From positions 124,001 through 188,000 of the forward strand of contig JAJFGU010000024.1 in the NCBI GenBank assembly GCA_021775955.1: a stretch of 64,000 nucleotides of DNA, written 5' to 3'. The notes beneath the pieces are model-generated. The model had not been told where the DNA came from. It made no database searches and saw only the letters and a list, made by a program, of their open reading frames with translations. Below, piece by piece: positions 46,501-52,937 of the stretch (the first letter of the stretch is position 1; each line of letters opens with the position of its first letter). This stretch comes from Alphaproteobacteria bacterium. GTDB taxonomy: Bacteria > Pseudomonadota > Alphaproteobacteria > Micavibrionales > Micavibrionaceae. A program made the position numbers and the translations under genes.

Positions 46501-49500
46501 CCAAGCACGCCGCCGGAATTAAAGATCATCTCACGGTCCAGGCCCGGCGCACCGGTGGAGCCACCAGCAATATCGGCAGCGGTAAAACAGGTGGCGAGAT
46601 TTTCATCACAATATTTAAAGGTGCCAACGCGCGGGTCGAGGCCGGTTCCGGTTTCACCGAAGAGTGTGTCCCCTATATTAATGTAGTTGCTCGTAGCGGC
46701 CAGCGGTACATCGGCCTGGCGACCGATGATGATATTGCTAGCACCCGTCGTTAAAGTGGCAGCTGCATCCGTGCCGATAATCGTATTGTCGTCAGCGCCG
46801 GTCAGAATATTCTCGGCAGCTTGACGGCCAATAAAGACATTCTCTGATACATCGCTGGAAGCGGCTACGCCTTCTCCGGCAGCATAGCCCAAGACCGTAT
46901 TCCAACGGCCGGTTTCATTGTTGTTGAGGGTAAAACCGCCAAGCGCAGTATTTTGTGCGCCGGAAACAAGATCGCCCATCGCGGCTGAGCCAATGGCCGT
47001 GTTGTAGTTTCCTGATGCGCTATTGTTTAGGGCACCGTCCCCAACAGCGACCATGTCAGAAGCTGTTGTAATTGCATCGCCGGCTGAAGCGCCTACTACG
47101 ACGTTTCTGGCGCCACTTAGAGTCTCGTTCCCGCCCGAAATAAAGACATTGCTGTTGCTGCTAAATACAAGGCGGTTATTGGAGGTAAAGGTAAAGCCTG
47201 GCTCCGCATGGAAGGCGCCGTTTGAATTAAAGATGACTTCGCGGTGGCTGCCGGGTGCATTGCCGTTATTGGCGACGGAGGCGGCCGTAAAACAGTTATT
47301 GCCAAGCTCATCACAATATTGAATGGAGCCGGTATTGCCTTCCACATCAAGGAAGAGCTGCCCGCCTGTGCCGGTATCGGGTGATGTTTCATTAATGCCG
47401 ACATAGCCGTTGCTCGTAACTCTTAACCGCTCGGCGCCATTTGTAGAAACGCCTATCGTATCGGCGCCGATAGAATAAAGTCCGGTATTGGTATCATTGA
47501 TAAAGCTGAGGCTTGGTATTCCGGCTGTGCCGTTGCCCGCACGCAAAATATCTGTGCGCGTCGTGCCGGTGACATGAAGCGCTTCGCTTGGTGCGGTATT
47601 GCCGATTCCGACTTGCGGCGTGCCGGAGTTGTAATAGATGTCGGCGCCAGGGCCTTGCGTCCACAGTCCGGCGCTGCCGCCGAGAATGTCAGCCGCGGTA
47701 AAACAGTTTGTAAGGTCGGATTCGCAAAACTGGTTGGCGCCCAGCAGGTCGAAGTCTTCGGCGTCCTGTCCTTGGGCGTCATTGCCTTCGGTCAAAACAT
47801 CATCAAGATTTTGACCGCCGCCGCCGCCGCCGGAGCCCAAATCGGTTTCACAAGACCAGCCGACGCCATTGGTCCATTCCAGTTTTTGCGTGGCCGTATT
47901 ACAGTTGAGTGGTGGGCCGAGCTGATCGCCATTTACAACCATAGTGCTGCCGGCTGTAACATTTCCCGCAGTGGCAACAATATTGCCTGTTGTCGATGTA
48001 ATTCCGGTTCCGGCCGTGATGGTTGTTGTGATATCGGCGCTTCCTAAAACGTCCAGCGCATCGTCAGGAGCGGCCACGCCAATACCGATACGATCATTGG
48101 CAAGATCGCCGTAAAGCGTGTTGCCTATATTAAGGTAGTCACTGGTTGTGGCCAGAGGCACATCCGGTGGGGTAGCGCTGGAGCCGATGACGATATTATT
48201 GTCTCCAGTTGCCAAAGTCGGCGCGCCGCCATTGCCGATGACTGTATTATAAGTGCCTGTTGTTAATGCATTGCCTGCGCTACCGCCAACGATTGTATTG
48301 TTGTCCCCTGTGACCAGGGAGCCTGCGCCGCCACCGACCAGGATCGAACCGCCCATGGTGTTGTCTGTGTTCAAGACGGTGATGCCGTCGATTTTATAAT
48401 AACTATCGGCGTCAATCGCACCGGCGACATCCAGAGCGTCATTGGGGTTGGCAACGCCAATTCCGACATCGCCGTCATTTTGAACCAGTAATAAAGAAGT
48501 TGTGCCGCTGTCTCTTATATGTAGGGCGTTCTCGGTGTCGTCAGCTGTGGCACCTTGCACCAGTAATGTGTTGGTTGCAACCGCTGCCGTTCCGATACCG
48601 ACAATGTCCGGGCCGATATTGATCTCTACACCCGTACCGCCATTGGCATCAAGCTGCAGCACACCTGCATTGCCAAGCACTTGTGAGCCGGAGCCCCAGA
48701 CAATAGATTGACCATCGGTCATCATCGCATTGCCCGAGAGCTCTATATTGCCGGTGACGTCGAGGGCTTCCGAAGGATTATCGTTAAGGACACCAACCTG
48801 TCCGGTCCCACCACTGCTAAAGTGAATGCGGTTGCCTCCGAGGTCGGTCCATAGGTTGGCTCCGGGTGCACCGTCGGCAACGGATACCCAGCCATTGGGA
48901 TTATCACAAATTTGTAGGTGGTCAGGGTCGGACAATGTGTTGACCCTTAAGAGTCCGTGATTGGCTCCATTACAGGTTGTTAATACGCCCTGATCAGGAA
49001 ACAACATGGAGGCTGCGCCGAGTTGCAGGGCTGCGGTGCTGGTGGTCAGGTCAATCCCGGCGGTAAAAGAAGCGCCGCCTGTGACTTCGATGTCTTTGGC
49101 GATCTCTGCTGTATCCGGCGCGCCGGTTTTGATGTTCCAAAGACCGCCCGTAGCCGCTGCCGCGCCCTGATAATTAAATTCCATGACAAGATCGTCACCA
49201 CCTCTTGTGATAAGCCCGGGATGGTCGGTACAGGTGGCCTGGAAGGTTCTGTCCGGTCCGGCGGAGATAATGGCTATCATCGTATAGCCCGGGTCATCAA
49301 TGCCGTTACCGGCCAGACGTGTTTGGCCAACGCCGCCACAACCGGCGTCATCGACGATTGGGCCCGCATCCCATACGCAGTATCCGTAATCCGAGCTCCA
49401 CGGGTCCTGTCTGTTGGTGCCGATGGTGGCGGGCAGTGTACCACCGCCTGTCAGGCCCGCGATATTGGCAGCGTATTCCAGGGGTTCAACATAACCGTCA

Positions 49501-49745
49501 GAATCACAATCACCACTCAGGGCCTGCGCCGCTGATTCCAGCATGGCAAGCTTGGCGGCGATAGACATATGGCTTTCGGCCTGGGTGCGGCGGTTAACTT
49601 CGACCATCGTGCTTAAGGGGCCACGCATAGTGGCCATGATCCCGGCACCCAGAACACCGACGATCGCGACAGCGCCGAACAATGTAAAAAAGACATTGCC
49701 TCGTTCTGATCGCCTGCTCCTTAGCGTCGTTTTATGGTCCCTCAT
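37563..49745 (-). CDS. Giant pseudopilin-anchored, repeat-rich fibre protein with S74 self-processing domain
   Basis: About 4060 residues. N-terminus: RGNVFFTLFGAVAIVGVLGA is a prepilin-like helix; next comes a pseudopilin-like segment with DPWSSDYGYCVWDAG and IAIISAGPDRTFQATC. Residues ~200-3850 are tail-fibre-like repeats: the module (E/Q)RPxxLxNGxIRYNSDNxKFEGY(E/Q)AGxW occurs 14 times, between VGIGT and QYC(D/N)...NCF modules. Two stretches (~466-540, ~880-1023) have YadA-head-like repeats (NTAIGSAAMGDLVSGAQNTA). SDRRLKDNI (Ser ~3896) opens a peptidase S74/ICA domain, followed by a coiled coil and a C-terminal membrane helix with basic tail (GILRARRRDQS). ATG 49745 was chosen (GGAG 11 bases upstream); TTG 49781 is the alternative. 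Surface fibre is the likely role. Confidence 0.85.
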   Translation of the reverse strand: MRDHKTTLRSRRSERGNVFFTLFGAVAIVGVLGAGIMATMRGPLSTMVEVNRRTQAESHMSIAAKLAMLESAAQALSGDCDSDGYVEPLEYAANIAGLTGGGTLPATIGTNRQDPWSSDYGYCVWDAGPIVDDAGCGGVGQTRLAGNGIDDPGYTMIAIISAGPDRTFQATCTDHPGLITRGGDDLVMEFNYQGAAAATGGLWNIKTGAPDTAEIAKDIEVTGGASFTAGIDLTTSTAALQLGAASMLFPDQGVLTTCNGANHGLLRVNTLSDPDHLQICDNPNGWVSVADGAPGANLWTDLGGNRIHFSSGGTGQVGVLNDNPSEALDVTGNIELSGNAMMTDGQSIVWGSGSQVLGNAGVLQLDANGGTGVEINIGPDIVGIGTAAVATNTLLVQGATADDTENALHIRDSGTTSLLLVQNDGDVGIGVANPNDALDVAGAIDADSYYKIDGITVLNTDNTMGGSILVGGGAGSLVTGDNNTIVGGSAGNALTTGTYNTVIGNGGAPTLATGDNNIVIGSSATPPDVPLATTSDYLNIGNTLYGDLANDRIGIGVAAPDDALDVLGSADITTTITAGTGITSTTGNIVATAGNVTAGSTMVVNGDQLGPPLNCNTATQKLEWTNGVGWSCETDLGSGGGGGGQNLDDVLTEGNDAQGQDAEDFDLLGANQFCESDLTNCFTAADILGGSAGLWTQGPGADIYYNSGTPQVGIGNTAPSEALHVTGTTRTDILRAGNGTAGIPSLSFINDTNTGLYSIGADTIGVSTNGAERLRVTSNGYVGINETSPDTGTGGQLFLDVEGNTGSIQYCDELGNNCFTAASVANNGNAPGSHREVIFNSNGAFHAEPGFTFTSNNRLVFSSNSNVFISGGNETLSGARNVVVGASAGDAITTASDMVAVGDGALNNSASGNYNTAIGSAAMGDLVSGAQNTALGGFTLNNNETGRWNTVLGYAAGEGVAASSDVSENVFIGRQAAENILTGADDNTIIGTDAAATLTTGASNIIIGRQADVPLAATSNYINIGDTLFGETGTGLDPRVGTFKYCDENLATCFTAADIAGGSTGAPGLDREMIFNSGGVLGTDTNLVFTSTGRIGIGNAAPAQTLDVTGTAAISGATTVGGSLGVTGIATFTNDAQLKDGSAADPSLTFTNSATTGLFRAAADSIGVATAGTEKMRVTAAGQLLIGDTTVSAGDQTLEVDVTGDIGATNYCDADGNNCFLATDVANNTVPGLDREVLFNSNGVAGTDANFVFTSTGLMGIGTNTPLAALDVTGTDAILFPRGDGTNRPAAPVDGMMRYNTVTNKYEARQGGAWSDIITSGAGGITFLDLNDTPADYTGVALDFLRVNAGATGLEYVSASAFDDQNLEEVLTIGNNANTLTALNLGGIAVGSATLTTGGEQDLEVDVTGDLGATNYCDAAGNNCFLASDVANNTVPGLDREILFNSNGVIDTNTNFVFTNAGLMGVGTANPIVSLDLGANTDAVGLPLGTTAERPASLSNGLVRYNSDNAKFEGYEAGAWTDFVTTGGGGGIWTRGSDNDIYYDSGTNPFVGIGITDPITDLHIKRDGDVGTFTFIENTTDSANARAGTWVVSATSEGGTGAWPDNSTLLGAHFADRFTVLASDAASSAYGGVAAGLDLIAADASADMRFYTGGRATTDERMRIEAGGDIGIGTASPASDLHIYDDAASSIVILEGDESGNTILELLTSGDGASQILSANATGWSLGARGDTHPTASEQNDFFMSYWNGATASQQLLLEYDTGDLYLRGTGAIDINAGTTAERPVSPDNGMLRYNSDNNRFEGFQAGIWQDILTGASIAAAPDRGIQFNSGNTMAADANFVYTSAGLGLGTTSPVVSLDLGGRTDALLVPLGTNVQRPASLSNGLIRYNSDNAKFEGYEDGDWADFVTTGAGGGGIWTPGSDDDIYYNSGTAPQVGIGTATPTVDLHVSGGLTRSPVVIIAPDTVDDSQDSSLRIGEGLGADGVEMFYDASNNDLTFRDIATTSQIMTLERTGNVGIGTVDPIVSLDLGANTDALLLPLGTVAERPASLSNGLIRYNSDNAKFEGYEAGAWTDFVTAGAGGGGIWTPGSFDDIYYNSGTAPQVGIGTTAPTNILSVVSTDGSEIENISYSDTANEGADFETLRARNTEAAPNPVAADDKLGGFRARAWDGTQYELAAGFEMYVDTGATVADEDIPTHLRFHTRSATDTSWVERMRIDSDGNVGIGTTTPAIDLHIYDGSGWGSLVAEGDETGGSALHLLTAGDAASVGDAQAKGWAIEAYGDAYATVSEREDMLFAYWDGATWTGHLSMEYDTGDVYLKGTGAIDIMAGTTAERPTVPDNGMLRYNSDNNRFEGFQAGLWQDILTGASIAAAPDRGIQFNSGNTLAADANFVYTSAGLGLGTTSPIVSLDLGGRTDALLTPLGTTAERPASLSNGLIRYNSDSDKFEGYENGAWTDFTTGAAVGTAAGVNSEIQFNSNGVFGTHETFVWDDTNHHLGIGTANPTDILTISGGTNEVVHYAYTSDDANYDFSFARGSEGAEAVVQANDVLGGPRYYAWDSTQYERGAQILAYIDAGATPANENLPTHLRFDTREATDTTSVERMRLTSDGDLLFYGTGAIDIHAGTTAERPTVPDNGMLRYNSDNNRFEGFQAGVWQDILTGASIAAAPDRGIQFNSGNTMAADANFIYTSTGQMAIGVNTPYDASVTMQVHAQVNSYEYITSAADVGTGGKAQQWFALDTDGTVNWAGIGQEDDGSLRLTGGTSLATPHMTLTDAGNVGIGTVDPIVSLDLGANTDALLVPLGTDAQRPASLSNGLIRYNSDNAKFEGYENGGWINFATGQGGHWTAGSFDDIYYNSGTAPQVGIGLTDPTASLHIKDTASTFVMEGEDGAGDMNLYSYGDSADPHKPDYGLRRARGTMAGPTVVQNDDFLGTFRIFGYDGDTWEEASIISTIVDNTPGDGDMPARMEFHVAQDGGVVDYNDDAPEMVIKSDGNVGIGTPTPISILHLAGDLSDTGLTVESFNGTNAEGAVLLYRKATGETDAAKAIVAAQDEIAHYGFQSYDGTAYRQSASMIVSVDGTPGANDTPGRFDFWTVPDGSTSQANRMRIDNKGDIFMYGTGALRVPAGTDGERPVALENGLIRYNSDNDKFEGYEAGAWANLVGAGAVDFLTLTDTPGAFSSGGRYVRINSAENALEFTDLTVEAVTGAPAPAGMVFDDLDDVAAAGANLGDGVVFDGTNWVTTGGNTDALIVPLGTTAQRPAGVSNGMLRYNSDNGKFEGYQAGAWTDIITAGGTAAGANSEIQFNSSGAFGTHETFVWDDANGRMGIGETTPTSTLHVKTGTSLQQMLHLRNDADAIDIKLGTSAAAVAYLRTGAGDDLGIGTNNTDHIYIQNGGNIGIGSTTPIVSLDLGANTDALLLPLGTTAERPASLSNGLIRYNSDNDKFEGYEAGAWADLIGGGGSFTGLTDTPGAYTSGGMFVRVNSGATALEFTNSSIESVTGAPAPTGMTLDDLDNVVASGANVGDGVVFDGTNFVLTGANTGALTVPLGTTGQQPASLSNGMIRYNSTTSKFEGYEAGAWANMIGGGGSGALSDITAATAGSTIANGANEQTWQWQLTVDDTAGMVFEESTASTNGTTWQPLVNIATLPGSTAEPLGIINAGNGDSFVVLDSDPDTTPFVIDNAGNVGIGTATPEGLLHVPEPDFADLPLMERTNRTTDAMWSALRILATKTTNMGDDFGTDIAFNIQDDAGVINEIANIGAARDGADNSGQLKFRVLEAGAGSIAMTIRADDDIFMSGTGALRIPAGTDGERPATLENGLIRYNSTGDKFEGYQAGSWQDLIGGGGSSVWTAGTGDDIYYNSGVHHVGIGMTDPDVELDVTGDIEFTGTITDVSDRRLKDNITPLDADDIIERLGRIDTYSFTMKDDPTDRIELGVMAQEVEKAFPELVKTAEDEMGTKSVNYMGFIAPLIEATNELREENAVLRTELSSMKTETAKVHDAVSNLTKQVELLNKAAGNNVGKASMESWVMVAALFMLGMSSLFFVFGGILRARRRDQS

Positions 49746-49781
49746 TCTTATTTTGGCTCCGTCTACGCGTTTCCTGCACAA

Positions 49782-50218
49782 TTATTAGGTAAGAACTCAA
49801 GTGGGAAGTCAGACACAAAGATAGATGTCCGGTCCTTGTTAGCGGACCGTAAATACGCAAAGCTATTTGTAGCTTTCTTATTGCTCATTTAGAGATTGGG
49901 CCCCCCAGCCTCAAAACACGTGATTTCCCACCTCTTATGATTATCGCTTATAACTCCTTTATAAATTGTTATCGTCCGGGTGTTTTTTTTGAGGTGGATT
50001 CCTGGGTCGGATTTCTGGGGATATAAGGGTTTTATTTCATAACTCCCGAGTCGTTTTTCAGCCATTTTCCCATATTTTGAAGAAGGGCTTTTGTTATCCA
50101 CAGAATCGGGTGCGTTTTGGTGTAGCAGGAAAAGTGGGGCAATGGGTGCTGTTGATTACCCCGGGAGGCACATAAATACTATTTATTAACAGCTGTTTAG
50201 CCAATATTATCCAATTAT
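49782..50218. other. Non-coding stretch upstream of the fibre gene, with one DnaA box
   Basis: About 437 bp without a convincing gene. It holds two small hairpins (GGTCC...GGACC at 49830-49848; AAAGCTA-TTTG-TAGCTTT at 49859-49876), which would lie in the 5' leader of the fibre transcript, and a perfect DnaA box TTATCCACA at 50094-50102. A possible weak reading frame (49889-50101, minus) has no ribosome binding site. A single DnaA box is not evidence for an origin. Confidence 0.5.
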
Positions 50219-51580
50219 TTAGGCAGCCAGCGGGACATCAAACTGATTGAGCGCAGCCTTTTGTCTGGCGCGCAAAGATTCAAGGTCAAAATCGGCAATG
50301 AGCTCATTAAAAACCCGGTACCAGTTAATTTCAGCCTTGAGGTGTAAAAAGACAGAGCCCAGACCCAGGGCTGCGCGGTCCATAAACACAAATTCACGCG
50401 GAACGGAAATTCCTCCCGTGCTTTTATTGAGTTCACGCAGCTTTTGATGGACTTTTTCAGCGGTTTCGCGGCCGTAAACCCCGCCGGAAACCTCGCCTAT
50501 GGGACGAATTTTATCTTCCATTACAGGGCCATAGAGGAAATTCGCCCAGATATTGAGAGTTTCAATTTGATCCTTGCTTAAATCGTGAAAACCCCATGTC
50601 TCATAGGCGTGAACCGCCAGGGCGATATCGTCATTGGTCAAGGCATTGTAAAGATCAATCACACCGCCGATAAATTCCGGCTGAAAAACGCGGACGCAGC
50701 CGAAATCGAGCAGATTTATAGAATTATCGCGGCGCACCGTGTAATTACCCAGATGCGGGTCACCGTGAATAATGCCGTAGTGGTATAGCGGCACATACCA
50801 GGCCCGGAACATATTCATCGCCAGTTCGTTGCGCTGATCCGGGTGGGCATCGACAAAATTTAGAATCTTTTCACCCTCCAGCCATGTACCGGTCAGGAGC
50901 CTGCGCGTTGACAGATTGTCGATAATTTCAGGGACATGGACGTTCGGCTCGTCCCGTAACATATAGGTGTAGAGCTTGCTATGTTGCGCCTCAAGCCCGT
51001 AATCGAGCTCTTCAAAAAGCCGCGCGGAGAGCTCGTCATGGATTTGTCCGGTCTTGATAGCTTTGTCATAGCGTTCATAGAGCGAAAAAATGATCTTGAG
51101 CTGGCTTAAATCCGTGCTGATGGCCGATTGCATGTCGGGGTATTGCAGCTTGCAGGCGAGCATCTGTCCGTCATGCGCGGTGGCCTTGTGGACCTGGCCG
51201 AGACTGGCGGCTGCCGCGGCTTCCTTTTCAAAGGAGGCGAATTTTGAGCCCCAGTCCGGCCCCAGCTCCGCCTTCATCCGGCGCCTGACAAAGGGCCAGC
51301 CCATAGACGGGGCGTTGGCCTGTAGCTCCTGAAAAGCACGGGCATATTCCGGTGGCAGGGCTTCAGGGATAGTGGCCAGAATCTGCCCGACCTTCATCAG
51401 TGGCCCTTTGAGGTTACCCAGTGCCTGCATAAGTTGCTCGGCATGATCTTCGCGTTCAATCCTCAGTCCGAGATATTTTTCTCCGGCCAGCCGGGCGGCC
51501 AGTCCCGCCATAGTGCCCGATACTTTTCCGTATCGCCTGATTTTTCCGCCGACTGAGTTTTGATCCAGCTTGTCTTCCAT
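50219..51580 (-). CDS. ABC1/UbiB (AarF) family atypical kinase
   Basis: 453 residues. The ABC1 signature LKGPLMKVGQILATIPEALP (KxGQ motif), the A-rich loop EAAAAASLGQVHKATAHDGQ, the catalytic-loop-like IIHGDPHLGNYTVRRD and LLDFGCVRVF are visible. UbiB/COQ8 proteins support ubiquinone synthesis; COQ8 has weak ATPase activity. The E. coli UbiB has two C-terminal membrane helices, and I do not see them here, so this is nearer to the AarF/ADCK3-like soluble members. Its start is divergent from the DotI-like gene. Confidence 0.85.
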   Translation of the reverse strand: MEDKLDQNSVGGKIRRYGKVSGTMAGLAARLAGEKYLGLRIEREDHAEQLMQALGNLKGPLMKVGQILATIPEALPPEYARAFQELQANAPSMGWPFVRRRMKAELGPDWGSKFASFEKEAAAAASLGQVHKATAHDGQMLACKLQYPDMQSAISTDLSQLKIIFSLYERYDKAIKTGQIHDELSARLFEELDYGLEAQHSKLYTYMLRDEPNVHVPEIIDNLSTRRLLTGTWLEGEKILNFVDAHPDQRNELAMNMFRAWYVPLYHYGIIHGDPHLGNYTVRRDNSINLLDFGCVRVFQPEFIGGVIDLYNALTNDDIALAVHAYETWGFHDLSKDQIETLNIWANFLYGPVMEDKIRPIGEVSGGVYGRETAEKVHQKLRELNKSTGGISVPREFVFMDRAALGLGSVFLHLKAEINWYRVFNELIADFDLESLRARQKAALNQFDVPLAA

Positions 51581-51707
51581 AGCTTTTTAAAAAGCCTTTA
51601 TTATCTTAAATGTCCAGAGGTGCTTTTAAAAATGCCAGAGGCCGGTATAGACAGGGAGATAGAAAATGTGATGCAATTGGGTAACGCTGTGAGAAGGTTT
51701 AAAAATA

Positions 51708-52382
51708 GTGATACGCGTTCGATTTTTTATTTTAGGTGTTCTGGCTGTTGCATTGGTGTTTGGCAGCCCTCCCGTTCATGCGAAGACGGTATTTGAAGCG
51801 CTGATGTCTGCTTTCTCAAAAAAGGGTGATGGTGAGCCAGGCCCTGAAGACACGCTGCAAGCACCGTTTTCCTACGAGGCGCCGGTTGTGGAAGGGCAAA
51901 GCGACGCGGCCAATGAGGCGGCTTTGGACACCATTCACAGGAGAACCGAGGAGATTGGAGAGTGGTTGATGACGGTGGCTTCTGAAGTGCTGACTTTTGA
52001 TGGTGAAGATTATAATGCGGATATAAAGGAAGCGGCTGGGTATTTTGATGCTAAAGGGCAAAAGGAATATACGGCTTTCTTACAACAGGCGGGTTTGTTA
52101 AATACTTTGGACTCGGAGCAATATCAGGTGCGCAGCTTTGTACAAGAAGCCCCCCTGCTGCTTAATGAAGGGGCTGTCGATAAGCGGTATCGCTGGCTTT
52201 ACAGAGTAAGGGTCATGACCAGCTATTTGCCGCGCGGCGCCAGTGATTACAAGGAAATGAAGCCGATTAACCGGACTATGGTCGTAACTCTGCAGGTTGG
52301 GCGTACGGATAAAGCCGATAACGAGCACGATATTTTGATTGAGAGTTGGAGCGGAAAAGTCGAAAAATGGGATAAGAAGTAA
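51708..52382 (+). CDS. DotI/IcmL-like secreted protein
   Basis: 224 residues from a GTG at 51708 (AGAAGG ten bases upstream), with a signal peptide (MIRVRFFILGVLAVALVFGS...VHA). The mature half resembles the DotI/IcmL periplasmic domain: EIGEWLMTVASEVLTFDGED, IKEAAGYFDAKGQKEYTAFL, an RYRWLYRVRVMTSYLPRG strand and RTMVVTLQVGRTD. In Legionella, IcmL is part of the Dot/Icm type IVB secretion core, with homologues (TraM) in conjugation systems. No other secretion gene is nearby, so it is an orphan here. The N-terminal membrane helix of true DotI is replaced by a cleavable signal. Confidence 0.6.
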   Translation: MIRVRFFILGVLAVALVFGSPPVHAKTVFEALMSAFSKKGDGEPGPEDTLQAPFSYEAPVVEGQSDAANEAALDTIHRRTEEIGEWLMTVASEVLTFDGEDYNADIKEAAGYFDAKGQKEYTAFLQQAGLLNTLDSEQYQVRSFVQEAPLLLNEGAVDKRYRWLYRVRVMTSYLPRGASDYKEMKPINRTMVVTLQVGRTDKADNEHDILIESWSGKVEKWDKK

Positions 52383-52464
52383 ATAGAGCCAAAAAACACT
52401 TATCCGTAGCCCATATTTCATTACAATTTTTCCATTACGAATCATAAGCAAGGAGTGAAAGACA

Positions 52465-52770
52465 ATGTCAGAAAACGTGGCAAATTTCCCGCAATCCTCA
52501 GATGAAGAGGGCAGCGGTGAAGGAGAAAAAGGTGAAGGCAGTGTGGCGGGCAAGCGGCTCATTTCCTTTCTGGAGCGTGTTGAAACGCTTGAAGAGGAAA
52601 AAACGGCGCTCGCTGATGATATCAAAGAGGTTTATGCAGAGGCCAAAGGCGTGGGGTTTGATGTCAAAATCGTTCGCCGTATTGTTAAGCTGCGCAAAAT
52701 GGAGCCGGAAAAACGTCAGGAAGAGGACGAGCTTTTGGAGCTTTATAAGTCAGCCATCGGCATGGCTTAA
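52465..52770 (+). CDS. gapR: GapR-type DUF2312 nucleoid-associated protein
   Basis: 101 residues. The helical core SVAGKRLISFLERVETLEEE then IKEVYAEAKGVGFDVKIVRR and IVKLRKMEPEKRQEEDELLE matches DUF2312, represented by Caulobacter GapR, which clamps overtwisted DNA and stimulates topoisomerases. A Glu/Gly-rich N-terminal tail (about 30 residues) is longer than usual. AAGGAG lies 9 bases before the ATG. A 167-bp stretch up to the next gene (52771-52937) shows no gene. Confidence 0.9.
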   Translation: MSENVANFPQSSDEEGSGEGEKGEGSVAGKRLISFLERVETLEEEKTALADDIKEVYAEAKGVGFDVKIVRRIVKLRKMEPEKRQEEDELLELYKSAIGMA

Positions 52771-52937
52771 CCACTGCTAAAAAGTTCGATAAATGGCCTG
52801 CAAACTCTGAATTTCTGCGCTTCCACTTCTCAAATACACCAATGTATTCTGCGATGCGGTTCTCGAAATCCAGAGTTTTCGGCGCATTTCTCTTTCTTTG
52901 TTAACAGCGGTTGGTTCTCAGTAAGACTTGTATAGCA

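Noticed and set aside
45502-46686. Long plus-strand reading frames inside the giant fibre gene
   Set aside because: They are mirror frames of the repeat-rich coding strand, low-complexity (Pro/Val/Ser) and repeated wherever the modules repeat.
37563-49745. CRISPR array or tandem satellite, because of the regular repeats
   Set aside because: The repeats are coding, of variable spacing and length, and keep one open frame throughout; no direct repeats with spacers of uniform size were seen anywhere in the window.
49889-50101. Possible 70-residue gene on the minus strand in front of the fibre gene
   Set aside because: No ribosome binding site at its GTG or inner ATG, atypical composition, and no family resemblance; it lies in an AT-rich leader region.
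50094-50102. Origin of replication because of the perfect DnaA box
   Set aside because: A single box occurs by chance or at DnaA-regulated genes; no cluster of boxes or unwinding element is visible.
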